Shown here: positions 1 to 12,610 of the stretch, piece after piece
Position numbering within the stretch: the first letter of the stretch is position 1
Layout: every line of letters begins with the position of its first letter
Origin: Aquilaria yunnanensis
Lineage: Eukaryota; Streptophyta; Magnoliopsida; Malvales; Thymelaeaceae
DNA length: 64,000 nucleotides
NCBI GenBank assembly: GCA_039654915.1
Contig: CM077596.1
Coordinates: forward strand, 75,021,751 to 75,085,750
Direction: 5' to 3'
Program-made: the position numbers and the translations under genes
The notes under the pieces: model-generated
Told to the model about the DNA's origin: nothing
The model's database searches: none
Seen by the model: the letters and a program-made list of their open reading frames with translations, nothing else

Positions 1-327
1 TGGGACTTCGTTTCTACTGCACAATGTGTCCAATGCTTCTGTTAGATCTGCATTGTCCTATTCGTTATCTTTATTTAAGCAGTGAGCTACGGAGAACAAA
101 AATAAAAATCCCGTCTTGCTCTGCAGTGGTTACGTTTCTGGACTGATCATTTCGAATTATGCTATTTCGTTGTTTACTACTAACTGTTGGAAGTGGTCTT
201 CTTTTGTTTTTTTTTTTTTTTTGGGGGGGGTGGTGTTTCTTTTTGGGAGAGTAAAGTTTGTTATTTTAATTTGTACGACTCTGTATAGTTTGCCAGACCC
301 TTTGAATAGTGTAACTGTGTTTTCCAG

Positions 328-3270
328 GTGAAAGATGCTCTAGTGCAATTTGACACAGCTCTTACCCTAGATCCCAAGCCTGTGGAAGCTCAAGCTGCTC
401 TCTATAACAAAGCCTGCTGTCATGCCTATAGGTAGCTACTTCTTTTGTTTGTTTTCTGGGCTTAGGTGTCTTTGCCTGTACAGTATCTTCAGAACTTTCA
501 CTGGGAGTTGCTTGAGTGCAATCTCCTCACGACATGGACTCTTGATGCTTTCATGGTGTATGATGGTTATTCTAAATTTGTGGAAGTACAAGTTAAGAAG
601 AACCATTAATAAGTTCACTGCTGTTTTTTGCTGCATTAGCATGTGTTAGACCATTTTCTGATGGCCCTGCATGCTAATTCATTCAATTCTATTCATCCCT
701 CAGTATTTAATGTAAACCTTTCTTTTTTATTATCCTATATTCATTTAAAATATTTCCCTCTGAAATGTAACTTCAGAATGGCTGTTATAAAGTAATTTTG
801 GAGGCTTGTTTTCTAAGATTGTGAATATTGTTCTGTGATGCAGTGCCTAAAGACTTTAGGCAAACTTATTTTAGGTGTAGAATTAGGAAGTAAATTTTAA
901 TTAGGATTCTTTGCTCTCCTATTTATTGCTGGATTTATTTGTTTATTTTAATAGTTTATTTTTTTCCTTTTCTATTTATTTCCTTTATGCTTCCCCTCCT
1001 ATAAATAGGGGAAACAAGACCTTTTGAAGACAGTTTTTGATGTTATTGAATTGAGAGATTTCCCTTCCCCTGGTTTTCTTCTTCTTCTTCTCTTTTGTGT
1101 TCTCTCTTTTGGTTCTAGCCCTACCCTACATCATTCTGTTTTTGTTTTTGTGTTTAATTTTGAGTAAGAGGTGAAGGAAAGAAAGCAGCTGATTGCTTAC
1201 GTACTGCTTTGAGAGATTACAACCTCAAATTTGGTACAATTTTAAACGATCCTGACCTGGCCTCGTTTAGAGCATTGCCTGAATTCAAGGAACTGCAAGA
1301 AGAGGTTTGTCAGTAAAGTTCCAGCTGATTGGTTTGCTACGTTGGCCATTTAACTATTGCATGCCTTTGGAGGTTGCTCTCCATCTTGGCACAGATCTTT
1401 CCTTACTCTTACATTTCTGCCCTTCACCCTAGCTAGTATTTGTGAAATTAATCCTGCTGCATGTTTGAATTATTGTATATAGTAAGTTGAATACTAAATG
1501 TAGGTACGTCTAAATTTGGTTGTACTGGGTGCAGGCAAGGTTAGGAGGGGAAGATGTTGGCTACAGCTTCCGCAGAGACCTCAAACTTATCAGTGAAGTC
1601 CAGGCACCATTTCGTGGGATAAGGAGATTCTTTTATGTGGCATTTACTGCAGCTGCTGGAATTTCATTGTTCTTTACTGTGCCAAGGCTGATTCATGCCT
1701 TAAAAGGTGGTGATGAGGCTCCTGATCTTTGGGAAACTGCTAGCAATGCTGCCATCAATATTGGAGGTATTTGTTGATTTAATACATATCGTCCCTCCGT
1801 GTACAGTACTAACATGTGGTCACTAGTTTAGATGTCCCTGAATAGACTTGCTGGTTTTTTGAAATGACTGAACTTTTGAATCAGCTATGTCCAGGCATTA
1901 TTGTACTTGTGGCCTTGTTTTTATGGGATAACAAGAAAGAGGAAGAGCAACTTGCTCAAATAACTCGAGATGAAACTCTCTCAAGGCTGCCATTGTGCCT
2001 TTCGACTAATAGGGTCATTGAACTGGTGCAGCTACGAGATACTGTTAGGCCGGTTAGTCATAGACCTTGAAACTTTTTTGGTTAATTGCTCTTTCTATAT
2101 GATTGGAGGCTCTGGTCCTTGTAATGGAAGATTCCACATGAGCTACTATTGTGATTGATTATGAACCAATCAGGGCACATATTTTTTGTCTTTTGCTGTT
2201 AAGTATCTCCTAAATGTGAATATAAGATCTTAAGGTTGTTCCTTTGTCATTCCTTTTCTTAATTATTTCCAATTCTTGTTAACATCTACTTGCTTTCGTA
2301 TCCACATTATAACCTAAAAGCTTGGATTCAGGTTATTTTAGCTGGGAAAAGAGAATCTGTTTCATTGGCTATGAAGAATGCAGATAGATTCAGAACTGAG
2401 CTCCTTAGACGAGGTGTTCTTCTAGTTCCTGTTGTGTTTGGTGCAGGTAGAAATCCACGGGCAGAGAAGAAAGGATTTGGTGCTCCTCCAAAATCGACGG
2501 CAGCTCTTCCATCTATTGGGGTAAGGCACAAAGGTCCAGAGTGTCTGAACGATATATGATTCCATTGAGAAGAATTTCACTGGGGATCTTGAAATTGCTC
2601 TTGTAGTTAGTGTTATGTTTATTAACGTTCTGTGTAATGGCACCATTATAGGAAGACTTTGAGAAGCGAGCTCAATCCATCACAGTGAAATCGAAGTTGA
2701 AATCTGAGATCCGTTTCAAGGCAGAAGTTGTATCCCCTGCGGAATGGGAGAGGTCAACTTCTACTATTAATCATTGTGCTTCTCATAACTTTCACTATTG
2801 TGCTTCTCATAACTTTCACTTTTTTCACCAGTTATATGTATCTTTTCACTCATGATCATCAATGAATGCCTTTAGGTGGATAAGGGAGCAGCAGAAGTCT
2901 GAAGGAGTGACACCCGGGGAGGATGTGTACATAATATTGCGGTTAGATGGTCGAGTACGAAGATCAGGAAGAGTAAGTTCATGCCTAAGAGTTGAGAGTT
3001 CATTGTTAAACAAATTCTTGCATAACTATCTGATATATAATATACAATTCCTTGTTAAACAAATACTACCGGGTGCATGTTACATTTCATTACTCTGAAA
3101 TGGTAGAACACATTAATTGCATTTGGTGAGCAGTTGCTTAAAAATTGGATTGTTTTTTGTTTCATTGCAATAAATTGTGTGCGCCCACTTGACAGGGCTT
3201 GCCTGATTGGCAGCAGATAGTGAAGGAGCTGCCACCAATGGAAGCACTGTTCAGCAAACTGGAAAGGTAG
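328..3270 (+). CDS. LPA1: LPA1 (LOW PSII ACCUMULATION 1), chloroplast PSII assembly factor; 5' part outside the window
   Basis: Eight in-frame exons: 328-431, 1169-1304, 1535-1766, 1895-2052, 2332-2520, 2652-2752, 2876-2972 and 3196-3270 (TAG). They encode the last 363 residues. The first exon ends in a TPR-like helix pair (DPKPVEAQAALYNKACCHAY). Next come GEGKKAADCLRTALRDY and FRRDLKLISEVQAPFRG, then two hydrophobic segments (VAFTAAAGISLFFTVPRLI and GIIVLVALFLW), then a soluble tail with LRLDGRVRRSGR and a GLPDW-containing C-terminus. This order matches plant LPA1, known as a thylakoid membrane TPR protein that helps D1 and PSII assembly. The transit peptide and first TPRs lie upstream of base 1; bases 1-327 read as intron. 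The 432-1168 intron must end at an unusual AAG acceptor to keep frame. Family call is secure; exon ends are by eye. Confidence 0.93.
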
Positions 3271-4311
3271 AATCTCTTCCTGTTGTTGGAAACATTGAAC
3301 TTTTATTTGGAGAATTCATGGAAATAAGATTGGGACTATACGGTCTTCATTAAAAAAAAAAAAGTACAATAAATCTGCTGCTTTTGAAATATTCGTTTAT
3401 AGCTCCAAATTGTACACCTGTTCTCTGGAAATGCAACGAAATATTTCCTCGAGTTCGATTTTGTGTTACCTTGTCCATATGATGAGGTAGGCAAACCAAA
3501 AGGACTAATCGTTTAATCATGGTCTGTTTGGCCAAGGGCATCAGCAATTAGCATTAGATATTGAGAAAAATCAATAGTAGTTTTTAAGTCCCAACATTAT
3601 TTCTTTCACTAAATATGAGCCTATTGAGGGAGTAGGAATTAGAATCCCAGGTTCTGTTGTAGTAACGACAAGCCTTAACCATTAGGTAAACTTTTTAGTC
3701 ATTTTAGGTTCAAAGGTTGAGAAAAGGCTATATCTCGATCATTAATAGATTATTAGACACTAGTAACGTTGATCCTGAGATATGTTGCCAAATGGACCCT
3801 CAACCGCAACTTCGTAACCACAAATACAGGTAGGAGTGATTGTAGATAGATAGAAGAACTTGTTGACTTGTCTATGGATTTTAGGAAACTGTCCATCTGC
3901 TTGGTACGACTTAAAATTATTTCTAGCTTCCATCTGCTTTCTGCCAGACTTGCAATTGCCCTTACCCCAACACTTTCAAATCCCAATCCTCTTGTCCCGC
4001 CTTGTAACGACGTCTAATTTGATACCATGGGGAAAATAAAAACTAATTTCCCTGCGTATAATATAGTATATCTTTATTAATCTGTGGCTAAGATGGTTCT
4101 TTTTCTTGTTTTCATCTAACATATCCGTGAGATTTAATTGCGTTCGAATTGGGAGTTGGTGATAAGAGTAATACAAGAAGCCGATCTAAATGGTTGGACT
4201 TGGGAGTCGAGATGAACTACATAGGGTAGCGTGAGCAGATTGAAATTGAAGAAGCCAAGATGGGTGGGCGGGCTTTTTCACCCACATGCCTCTACCTCTT
4301 CCAAACCATAA
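3271..4311. other. 3' flank of LPA1, no gene seen
   Basis: About 1 kb of AT-rich sequence after the LPA1 stop. Short open frames here have no recognisable domain and lack splice-consistent extensions. It must hold the LPA1 3' UTR and polyadenylation site, which I cannot place with confidence. Confidence 0.5.
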
Positions 4312-6330
4312 AAAACAAAAGGCTTAAATCACTTTTAATGCCTTGAACTATAGTAACTAAGACATTTTAGTTCATGTAGTATGACTCAGTCAATTTGGTC
4401 CCTTGAACTATGAAAAGTATGACACTTTTACCATTTAACTCAGTAACTAAGTCAACTTAACTTTAGGACATTAGATTTTTAATGATTTAGAGCCTGATTG
4501 TAACCATTTAAACTCTTAGTTGCTAAATCACAAAAATACATAATTTGAAGCACTTAATAATAATTAAACCTAAACTCCTTACCAGCACATCTCCTCCATC
4601 AAATCATCGCCACCTCCAGCCACTATCCCCAACTCTTCCCCGCCTCTGCACTCCAAATCTCCCCATTCTTTGTCCCCATCTCCGACCCTCAAGCGCCCTC
4701 ACAACCTTAGTTGCCTTCCATTCCTTCTCCTTCTTCGCGTCGTCGTTCATCTTCCACCCCATTGCCACAGGCGTCTACGAGTAGGTTTGGGTCACCATCG
4801 TCACCACCATCTTTAGTGGATAGGTCAAATTTGGCAGTGAATTTCATGCTAGTGCTCCTTCATTGGGAACCCAAAAAGCCCAATTTTCACTAGAAAAATT
4901 GGGAACTCACCCTCCAAATATGAACTATCGAGGGACAGAAGTTTATAAAAAATCTTCTCGACCTTAACTCTAATCTCACCCACAAGTGTACGACATCAAT
5001 TGTAGTAGTGATAAATCAAGTATTGATCCCATAGAAAATTGTATGGCAAAGAATTCCATCAAATACCAAGCACGATGACCTCACTTTAGCTAAAGCAAAC
5101 AAACCATGAAAAACAAGAAATAAGAAGTTAAACTACTAAAATTGTGGATCATCCAACCACCAAACCAAATAAACATAACAACTCTCCTGAACACATATTT
5201 ACAAAGTTTCTAATGAATTCAAACCAAATTGACTGCTACATAGACATAGCTTTTTCACAAGTACCTACCTAACCCAAATCATACTTTTTGAAAGTTGTAT
5301 GCCAGAAAACTATATAGTATCAACTTTCCTCTCTCAAGACAGGGCCAGTTAGCTCCGTAGAACCCCGTTAGACATTCTCATGCTAACTAGTTGTCTTACA
5401 AACTATTAAGCTCAAGTTCTCTTCTAAGACCTCAGTAGGAACAATAGTTCTCTCGAATCTACCCATTATCAACACCCTCGTAGGAACGATAGTTCTTTCA
5501 AATCTATACATTATCCATGCTTTACTAGCCCTCTTCCAACCTTGGAAACTTTTCTCTTGAGTCTTTCTTAAGTCTAGCAAGTTGTTTAACACAGGTGGCC
5601 ACCAAATGAAGATTACATTCAAGCATAAGCTAAAAGAGTCAACAAATTATGAAAATAATCAATGGGTTATGTATTTATAAGAATCAAATTATCCAAAACA
5701 ATTCATAACATCCATAGAAACAACAAATCTATATATATTTACAAGAATATCAAACTAAAGAAAAAAGAAGAGTTAGGGTTAGAAGAGCCAAATCCAAGTA
5801 GAAATCCTTATCATAGAAGAGCTCTCAATCCAATCCAAGTAAGAATCTTCATCAAATCGGCCTCCTAGCTCCCTAATCCATAAAAATCCTAAGAAAACTA
5901 GCCTAAAAAGGTGTTTGGAAGGTTTGGGGACCAAGGGGATCCTCCCTACAGGATTGTTGGCTAAAGCATTTTATAAAGAGAACAAGTTTTGGGGCTACGA
6001 CGCTACGTTGTGAGGACTCGATAGCTTGGACACTCTTCAGTATTTTGACCATAACTTTGTACACAGGTATTTGATTGAAGTGGTTAGATAGCTTACATGA
6101 AACTAAGAAAAAGAGCTACAACTTTTATTCTTTCACCCAAGATTGAATTTGCCAAGAAAAGGTTCAAAAATGGCTTGCAATTTACCTTTCTTTTGCTCTA
6201 ATCACATTCACCTACAAAAACATAAAAATAAGACAAGAAGGACACTAAATTTTAGCAATTATTACTATGAGGTACACAAATAAGGGTTAACTGATAGACA
6301 TGTCATGCACTTAACATGAATGCAGTTCGT

Positions 6331-7821
6331 CTATCCCTTCCTGTCCCACACCTTATAATTGTGCCATTTGTCCCGCTTTAACTTCAGCTTAATTTTGTTG
6401 TTAAACGGTACAAATGGAAATAGACAGTTTCTCTCCGTTAAACTAAACCCTTAAAAAAATTAGAGCCAGTTCGGATTGGCTAGAGTTAACTTTAGCCAAC
6501 ATTTTTTTTTACTTTTCAAAGGGATTGGCCCGCTTCTTCTCTAAGTGACTCTATTGTTGGAACAATTTACAAATGTGCCACTCACTTCACTTCTCTGACT
6601 TTCTTGTGTAGACAGCAGTTGCATCTTTTTCCTTTCTCTGCCTGTATTTCACCTTCATTTTGAGCTAAGAAGGTGGCCATGCGTCCGTCAATCTTACTCA
6701 TCCTTTGTCAAGGGTCACCCTCCCCCTTCTCTCCACCACACAAGACAACATCACTACCCCATCTGCTATAAGCTCGACAAACTAGAAGTCCATTAAAAGA
6801 GTTCTAGCACTGGCTTCCGTGAACCAAGATGACGGCAACCAAAGGTATCCCCCATCCTTTCATCTCTCTCGTTCCCCCCTTTAAAACTTCATGAAACCTT
6901 TTATAAAAAGTGAAGCAAAACATCTCCTTTTTCTATCAAAGCATGCTCCTTTATTGATCATCTTTTCGTCAAGCATTTCTACAAACAATTTGTGAGCAAC
7001 AATAATCTCTAGATCATATTTGGCCAAAGCTTCCAAAAATGGCAGAGTAATGATGACTAATTCACTCTTCCTCAATTTACATAGGTTTAAAGAGATTTTT
7101 AATGTTTTGTTTGTTAGTTGGATTTGCATATTTGAACAGTATATGAAAGAATATTCCCAGAGTTCAAATAGGGACTTACGAACAACTAGCTCCTTGTCCT
7201 CTTCATCCACGAGTAGCGTTCATGTCACGCATCTTTAAAAAATACTCCCTCCATTTCACAATAGCTGGTCTCTATTCTTTTTTTTGCAGTTTCAAAATAA
7301 TTGTCCCCTTTCTATCTTTCCAAATAAGGTAACTTTTTTATTATTTTATATATATATCATTTATTGAAAGGAGAGAAAGTTGAGAAAGTTAAAGAGTGAA
7401 AGTACATAGAGCCCATTAAAAAGTAAATAAGTACATGTACTTTATATAAAAATAAATAAACTAATAGTTTTATAGTAAAAGAAAGAAATAAAAAGTAAAG
7501 AAGTATTAATTTGCGTACATTATCAAAGAGGACAGGTTTTATAAGACGGATGGAGTAAAAAAAAGGTAGATTAAGCTGCCTTTAGTCCGAATGCACGAGT
7601 TGTTATTCTCTCAACACTTGACCTTGCCGCCAGTCAAGTTTAGTCTTTTCATAGAACTTGCCATTGTCATTTTCTTTTTCTTGAATTGTTTTGTGTTTTG
7701 GTCTAGTTTAACGAGAGAAAAATCATCCATTTCCATCCATTCTTGTTTAATAGTAAGATTAAGCAGAAGTTAAAGTGTGACAGATGGCACAATTATAAGA
7801 TGTGGGACAATGAGGGGATAG
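6331..7821. mobile_element. Nested inverted-repeat element, about 110-bp TIRs
   Basis: The left arm begins CTATCCCTTCCTGTCCCACA and continues through TTATAATTGTGCCATTTGTC and CGTTAAACTAAAC. The reverse complement of the right arm begins CTATCCCCTCATTGTCCCAC and keeps the same order for about 110 bases. The flanks show no clear target duplication, so the superfamily is unresolved; long TIRs would fit a MULE. A Stowaway MITE sits inside it, and it sits inside the 4321-8236 element. Confidence 0.65.
7243..7557. mobile_element. Stowaway-like (Tc1/mariner) MITE with TA duplication
   Basis: The left end is TA then CTCCCTCCATTTCACAATAG (from 7245). The right end in reverse complement is TA then CTCCATCCGTCTTATAAAAC (to 7555). 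CTCCCTCCGT-type ends flanked by TA are the hallmark of plant Stowaway MITEs. Length is about 311 bp, AT-rich, non-coding. Confidence 0.8.
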
Positions 7822-8245
7822 TGAGATGGGGGCCTTCCTTTGTCCACAATTTCTACAGCCTTCCTTTTTTCGCTTCCAACTTCCAAGCATGATCATGTTG
7901 GGCCTCTTTAGTGTCTCTTACACCATCAATAATTGTCCTCAATTTGGCTTTGGCTCATTGTTGCCTAGGGTCACTGTGGATTATTGGGCTATTATTGAGA
8001 GAGAAAAGAAATGTTGTAATTGATTATGTTTTTTCCAATTAAGTGTATTTGTAACATTGTTTAATTTTTGTTTTTTAGTAATTTTTTCTAAAAAATTAAA
8101 TTTGATTTGTAATTAATTATATTTTTTAGCAACATTTTTTTCTTATATTTCATGTTCGAGGCTTAAATTTTTACACCTTAAAATATATAATTTGACTAAG
8201 TCACTATAATTTGAGGAACTAAAAATGATTTAGGCCAAAACAAAA

Positions 8246-10905
8246 CAAGGGGGGATATAACATTTTTAGTCCTCAACTTTTATATTTCGTCTTATTGACT
8301 TATCAGAGTAGTTCTAATTCTTCACAAATATTGGCCATGTTAGTTCTAATTTTGTCTGTTAGATTTCAGATCGAAAACTTCTGAGGTTTAGTGAAGTTTT
8401 GTCCAAAATCGTGTTCAAATAGGATTGAGGGCATTAACATCTCCAAAGAATTAAGACCATTATAGTGAGTCAGACAAATTTTATGTCTAACTTTATAAAA
8501 TGTAAAAACTTTTAGACTGAATGTGTTATATTTATAAGTTTTATATATATAAAAAAAAGATAAAGGTAATATGGAACAGAGATTAGTTGAATGCATTTGC
8601 AGCAGCCACAGCCATTCAGAAGAAAGACGCACTCCACCATCCAGCACACGAATTTCCACATAAAGATTGGATGCGTGACATGCGTCTTGTAAAGCTCGCG
8701 CTCTGAAGTAATTGAATTCGCGAACAAACAACGCTTCCAGAAATTGGAAAACATATCGCCATTTGGCGCACACGTTAGCAAGGCTAGCCTACCTCTCATT
8801 CTCGACATATGGAGTGGCGTACCTGCAAGAAAGCATCATACTTGCCAGCGTTCACTTCGCCAGACATGACATGTATCACGCCAAGCTCATTAAATTTATT
8901 TATGAAGTTTTTTCATTTTCCCTTACGAAAAAGAACTGGTTTTTTCATTTCTTTGAAGCACCTAATACTAGCTCCAGAAGATTATCTTAGAAATGTGTTT
9001 AAATTTTCCTTAGTCGCAGCATCATTTGTACCGCTAACCAAATTCCGAACCAATTTAAGCTAAATAGTTATACCCATCGAAACCTGGTAGTTAGCCCGAC
9101 ATTTTCTTAACTGGCTCACTTCATCTATGGAACATAATTAAGTTCCCGCCCATGAAACGAAAGAATTGCAAGGCTAATTAGGAACATTAATTAAGGTTAA
9201 TTAATTCATTTTTCACATAAGAAGTATAGATGTAGAAATTGGTTGTGCAATACTGGATGACACAATACATATTCTAGTTCATCTTTCTAATAAGATTCTT
9301 GAGATTTCAAATGAGCTTTATAATAGGGTATCTTAATCTTGTCAGGAGCACCGCGTATCATGACTGAAGCCTCAAGAAACGATCGTGATCAACAAATTAA
9401 TAAGTAATAAACTAGCTTGTAAATATATTTTCAAAAAATATACTATTGCATATTAGGTGAACTTTTTAGAGTATTTTCTTTTTCGAATTTAGTATTATTC
9501 CATCTTTTTCTCGGTAGGTGTTGAACAAGTCGTAAATCTGGAAGAGAAACTGCTTTCTCTACTGCAATCCCGACGTGTTTGAACTTGTCTCGCTAAGAGT
9601 CATTAACCCTAATCAGCTTTATCCTGGACAAATTAATTTAAACCCAGTGTCACTCCAAATACTCGTTCTTCCCCTGCATTTGATCCTTTTTCTACTTATT
9701 ATTTCCCCCATTTATGTTGGTTTTGGTCAGAGTTGGATTGGGACAGCCAAACTGTTGAAGGTGGTTGGACAGAAAACTAGAATATTTGCACCAAGCTTCC
9801 CCTCTCGGTCAACTTCGACACCAATTTCGGCTGATTACTCTTGTGCCCCTCATTACTCACCTTAATTACAACATTTACTTACCGAGCTTTTATTAACTCT
9901 TGCTCTCTGTCTCTTGCATCGATCAAGGTTTAGTGTGATAATTTCCCACAAAAAAATTTTAAACGGAAAAGGCAATTTCGTACCCATTTTCAGACAATTG
10001 TTTGGCACGACTCTTTTTCCTATTTAATTTCAGTTTTTAGAAAAGTGAGGCTTCTTTTCTGGGGAAAAAAAAACATAGACATTCTCTTTAACCGCCCATG
10101 AAGCACCATATGTCCTCAAAGATTGCACTTTCGAAAAGTAATTTGACGATATTCAATGCTCAAACAACATTTGAACTCAAAATAATCTTGGGAGATACTA
10201 GTAAAATTATTGATGATCAGCTTAATCCTCAGATAGCCCTCAAACTCTCCCAGGTTGATTATTTGAGCCCATGGACTTCGACTCAGACCCATCGACCCTC
10301 AAATTTCTTGAAACAATCAACAGACAAAGTTGGAAATTTTTTAAGGCTTTGCCCAGCTTTAGTTGAAAATGGAATTGGCGATCCCATCATTAGGACAAGA
10401 TTCATGGGTTCCCGACATGTGTTTGATTGACGACCACTGTTTCCATTCCAGACAGCTAGAGACAAGAGTTGGAAGAGCTTAAAAAATTTGTAGCTAGGAC
10501 AGTTGAAGTCTAGAAGGCTTATAACTCTATGGTCCAAAGTCTGACCAGTTAATAGGTCTGATTAGAAGGATAGGGGCTTAAACGGTTAACAGATGCAAGT
10601 TTGAGGATTTAAGCCTTGATGATAGGAGGAAACTTATAGTATTACTAGTTGGCAAAATTTAAATAGCAGTACCAACCAAACTAACGGTGTCATTCGTATG
10701 GGTGCCATTTTGGTAAATAAAAGCCAAGTGTAATGTCATTATTCAAAGTCTCTACCACTTTAAAAACAAGTGCCCTCTCTCGCTTTAATGTCCAATTGGA
10801 TTTGGAGGCAGCTGGCTAATACTAATAGCCTAAAATACCATTGCCAAAGCCAGCAGAAATTAGAGACGACACAACACGAGGCAAGAAGAGGAGCTAAAGA
10901 AAACA
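8246..10905. other. Intergenic, no gene recognised
   Basis: About 2.7 kb between the MULE and the RALF gene. Open frames of 80-135 codons occur on both strands but are low-complexity translations of AT-rich DNA with no family resemblance. The part nearest 10905 must contain the RALF promoter. Confidence 0.5.
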
Positions 10906-11253
10906 ATGGCTGGTTCCTCCCCTCTCCTCCTGGCGGCTCAGCTCCTACTGGCGGTTCTGCTCTTCCGGTTCTCGGCAGCGGAAGCGAGTGGAGGCCACAG
11001 CGTGAGCTGGATCCCAGCGGCGGCGCGGTGCGAGGGGTCAGTGGGGGAGTGCATGGGCGGTGATGAGTTCGGGATGGACTCGGAGATCAACCGGCGCATA
11101 TTAGCCACCTCACAGTACATAAGCTACGGGGCGCTGCAGAGGAACACTGTGCCTTGCTCTCTGAGGGGAGCTTCGTATTACAACTGCAAGCAAGGTGCTG
11201 AGGCCAACCCCTACAGCCGTGGTTGCAGTGCTATTGCTCGTTGCCGTAGCTGA
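10906..11253 (+). CDS. RALF (rapid alkalinization factor) peptide precursor
   Basis: Intronless 115-residue secreted precursor. Residues 1-25 form a signal peptide (PLLLAAQLLLAVLLF core). A dibasic RRIL at 63-66 is the site-1-protease cleavage motif used in RALF1-type precursors, giving a mature peptide of about 49 residues. The mature part has YISY at 71-74, which in the family contacts FERONIA-type receptor kinases, and four cysteines at 84, 94, 107 and 113 that form two disulfides. It ends in a basic RCRS tail. Known role: an apoplastic signal that raises external pH and limits cell expansion. Closest in style to the RALF1/RALF33 group; the exact paralogue is not assigned. Confidence 0.95.
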   Translation: MAGSSPLLLAAQLLLAVLLFRFSAAEASGGHSVSWIPAAARCEGSVGECMGGDEFGMDSEINRRILATSQYISYGALQRNTVPCSLRGASYYNCKQGAEANPYSRGCSAIARCRS

Positions 11254-12610
11254 GCCTAACTTCATCTCTCTCTCTCTCTCTAAGTTTTTGTTCTTCATGT
11301 TTGATATGGTCTTGTCAATTTTATTACTAGCATCATTTGCATGATACAGATACAAAAATAAACAACAATAATAATGTGATTTGGATCTTTAGGGTGGTTG
11401 TGGCGTTACAATATTTTACAGTTAAATATATATGCAAGCGATACACTGCTTTCTGTATGATGCTTTTCAGTTTTTGCACCTGACCAGAATATATTAGTAT
11501 GTGAGGGGGGTTCATTTTCCCAATGTCTGTGCCTTCTTGCAACAAACTCCGTTCCAGATAGAAGACAGAAAAGTGGCTAAACTTACTAGGAGTATTTGGT
11601 ATTGAGAAAGAGTAGCGTTACATTTACAATTTTTTCTGCATATATTTAAATGGATTAGCTGTGTTTTCATGACAACTCAAAGCCAACACGGCAACACCTA
11701 AGATAACAGGGGCTTGAAGGCAAAAGTCCTCCCTCCAACACGTCACCTTTCCTTTCCTTTTCTTTTATTTTCTTTTTTCTGATGAATTTTCTGTTCTGTT
11801 CTATTTGATGCTGTTTAATGAAGCACGGAAATGAAGAGAAACAATCATACAATCATTTCTCAAAAAAGAAAAAGAAACAGTTATACAACCAGAATCCAGA
11901 AACTATTACGAATACAATTATTGGGAGAAACACTAATCCTTCAACCAGAGTGAAACTTTTGTCGTCTTTAAAACTCGAATTTTAGCCCTCAAAAGCAGCT
12001 CGTGAACTTAAAACTTGACTATTGCGCCAGGATGGTCGTTCCAGTTACAGGAAGGGGCAGATTTCAGAGCTTGAACTTTTGCTAGTATCCGTAGAACGCA
12101 GATGAAAATTGGGAAGTGTGGAAACTCATTCCAACTCTCCAAGGCAGGAAATGTTGCCAAATTAGAATACTAGAAAAGTAGTGAAGTTTTACTGAGTCCT
12201 GTCCTCTAAAATTGGGACATTTCAAAATCTAAGTCGACGAATATGAAACCTTCAACCAGTGAGAACTGGTCCGTGGAGGGTTTTCAGGGTTAACGGAAGC
12301 TGATCAGCAGGCAGGACAGAACAATAATCATGAGTTACAAAATAGAATCTCTTTCAGAAGCGATAACCAAATACAAGACATCAACAAACATCATCTCACA
12401 CACCGGTAAATTCACCATGATGTTCCAATACTTAAAATTTCAAAAGACGTTGGAAGCACAGAAATACGGATGCAACACAGTAGTGGGAACAGTATAAAGT
12501 CAATGGTTTGATCTAATTCTAGTAAAGTTTGATAGGAAATGACCTCGCGAGGTTACGACTTACAATCACAATTCAAAAGTAGAAGGCTAACAGCACTCTT
12601 TCACAAGATT
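11254..12610. other. Region between convergent RALF and HSBP genes
   Basis: Holds the 3' UTRs of both genes. A short CT repeat (about 11263-11282) follows the RALF stop. Nothing else recognised. Confidence 0.5.

Larger units (their letters stand above)
4312..8245. mobile_element. Mutator-like TIR element (non-autonomous) with 9-bp target duplication
   Basis: The left end (from 4321) starts GGCTTAAATCACTTTTAATG. The right end (to 8236), read in reverse complement, starts GGCCTAAATCATTTTTAGTT. The ends stay similar for about 45 bases, including ATAGTAACTAAG against ATAGTGACTTAG. Both are flanked by AAAACAAAA (4312-4320 and 8237-8245), a 9-bp duplication as expected for MULEs, although the sequence is simple. 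No transposase is visible. The interior holds a pyrimidine-rich stretch (about 4560-4780), about 1.3 kb of unclassified sequence (about 4950-6300), and a nested element at 6331-7821. Confidence 0.75.

Noticed and set aside
436..642. Minus-strand open frame in the LPA1 intron
   Set aside because: Lies in intron and 5' flank of a well-supported plus-strand gene; no domain.
10098..10430. 110-codon plus-strand open frame upstream of RALF
   Set aside because: No family resemblance, no splice-consistent extension, composition like surrounding intergenic DNA.
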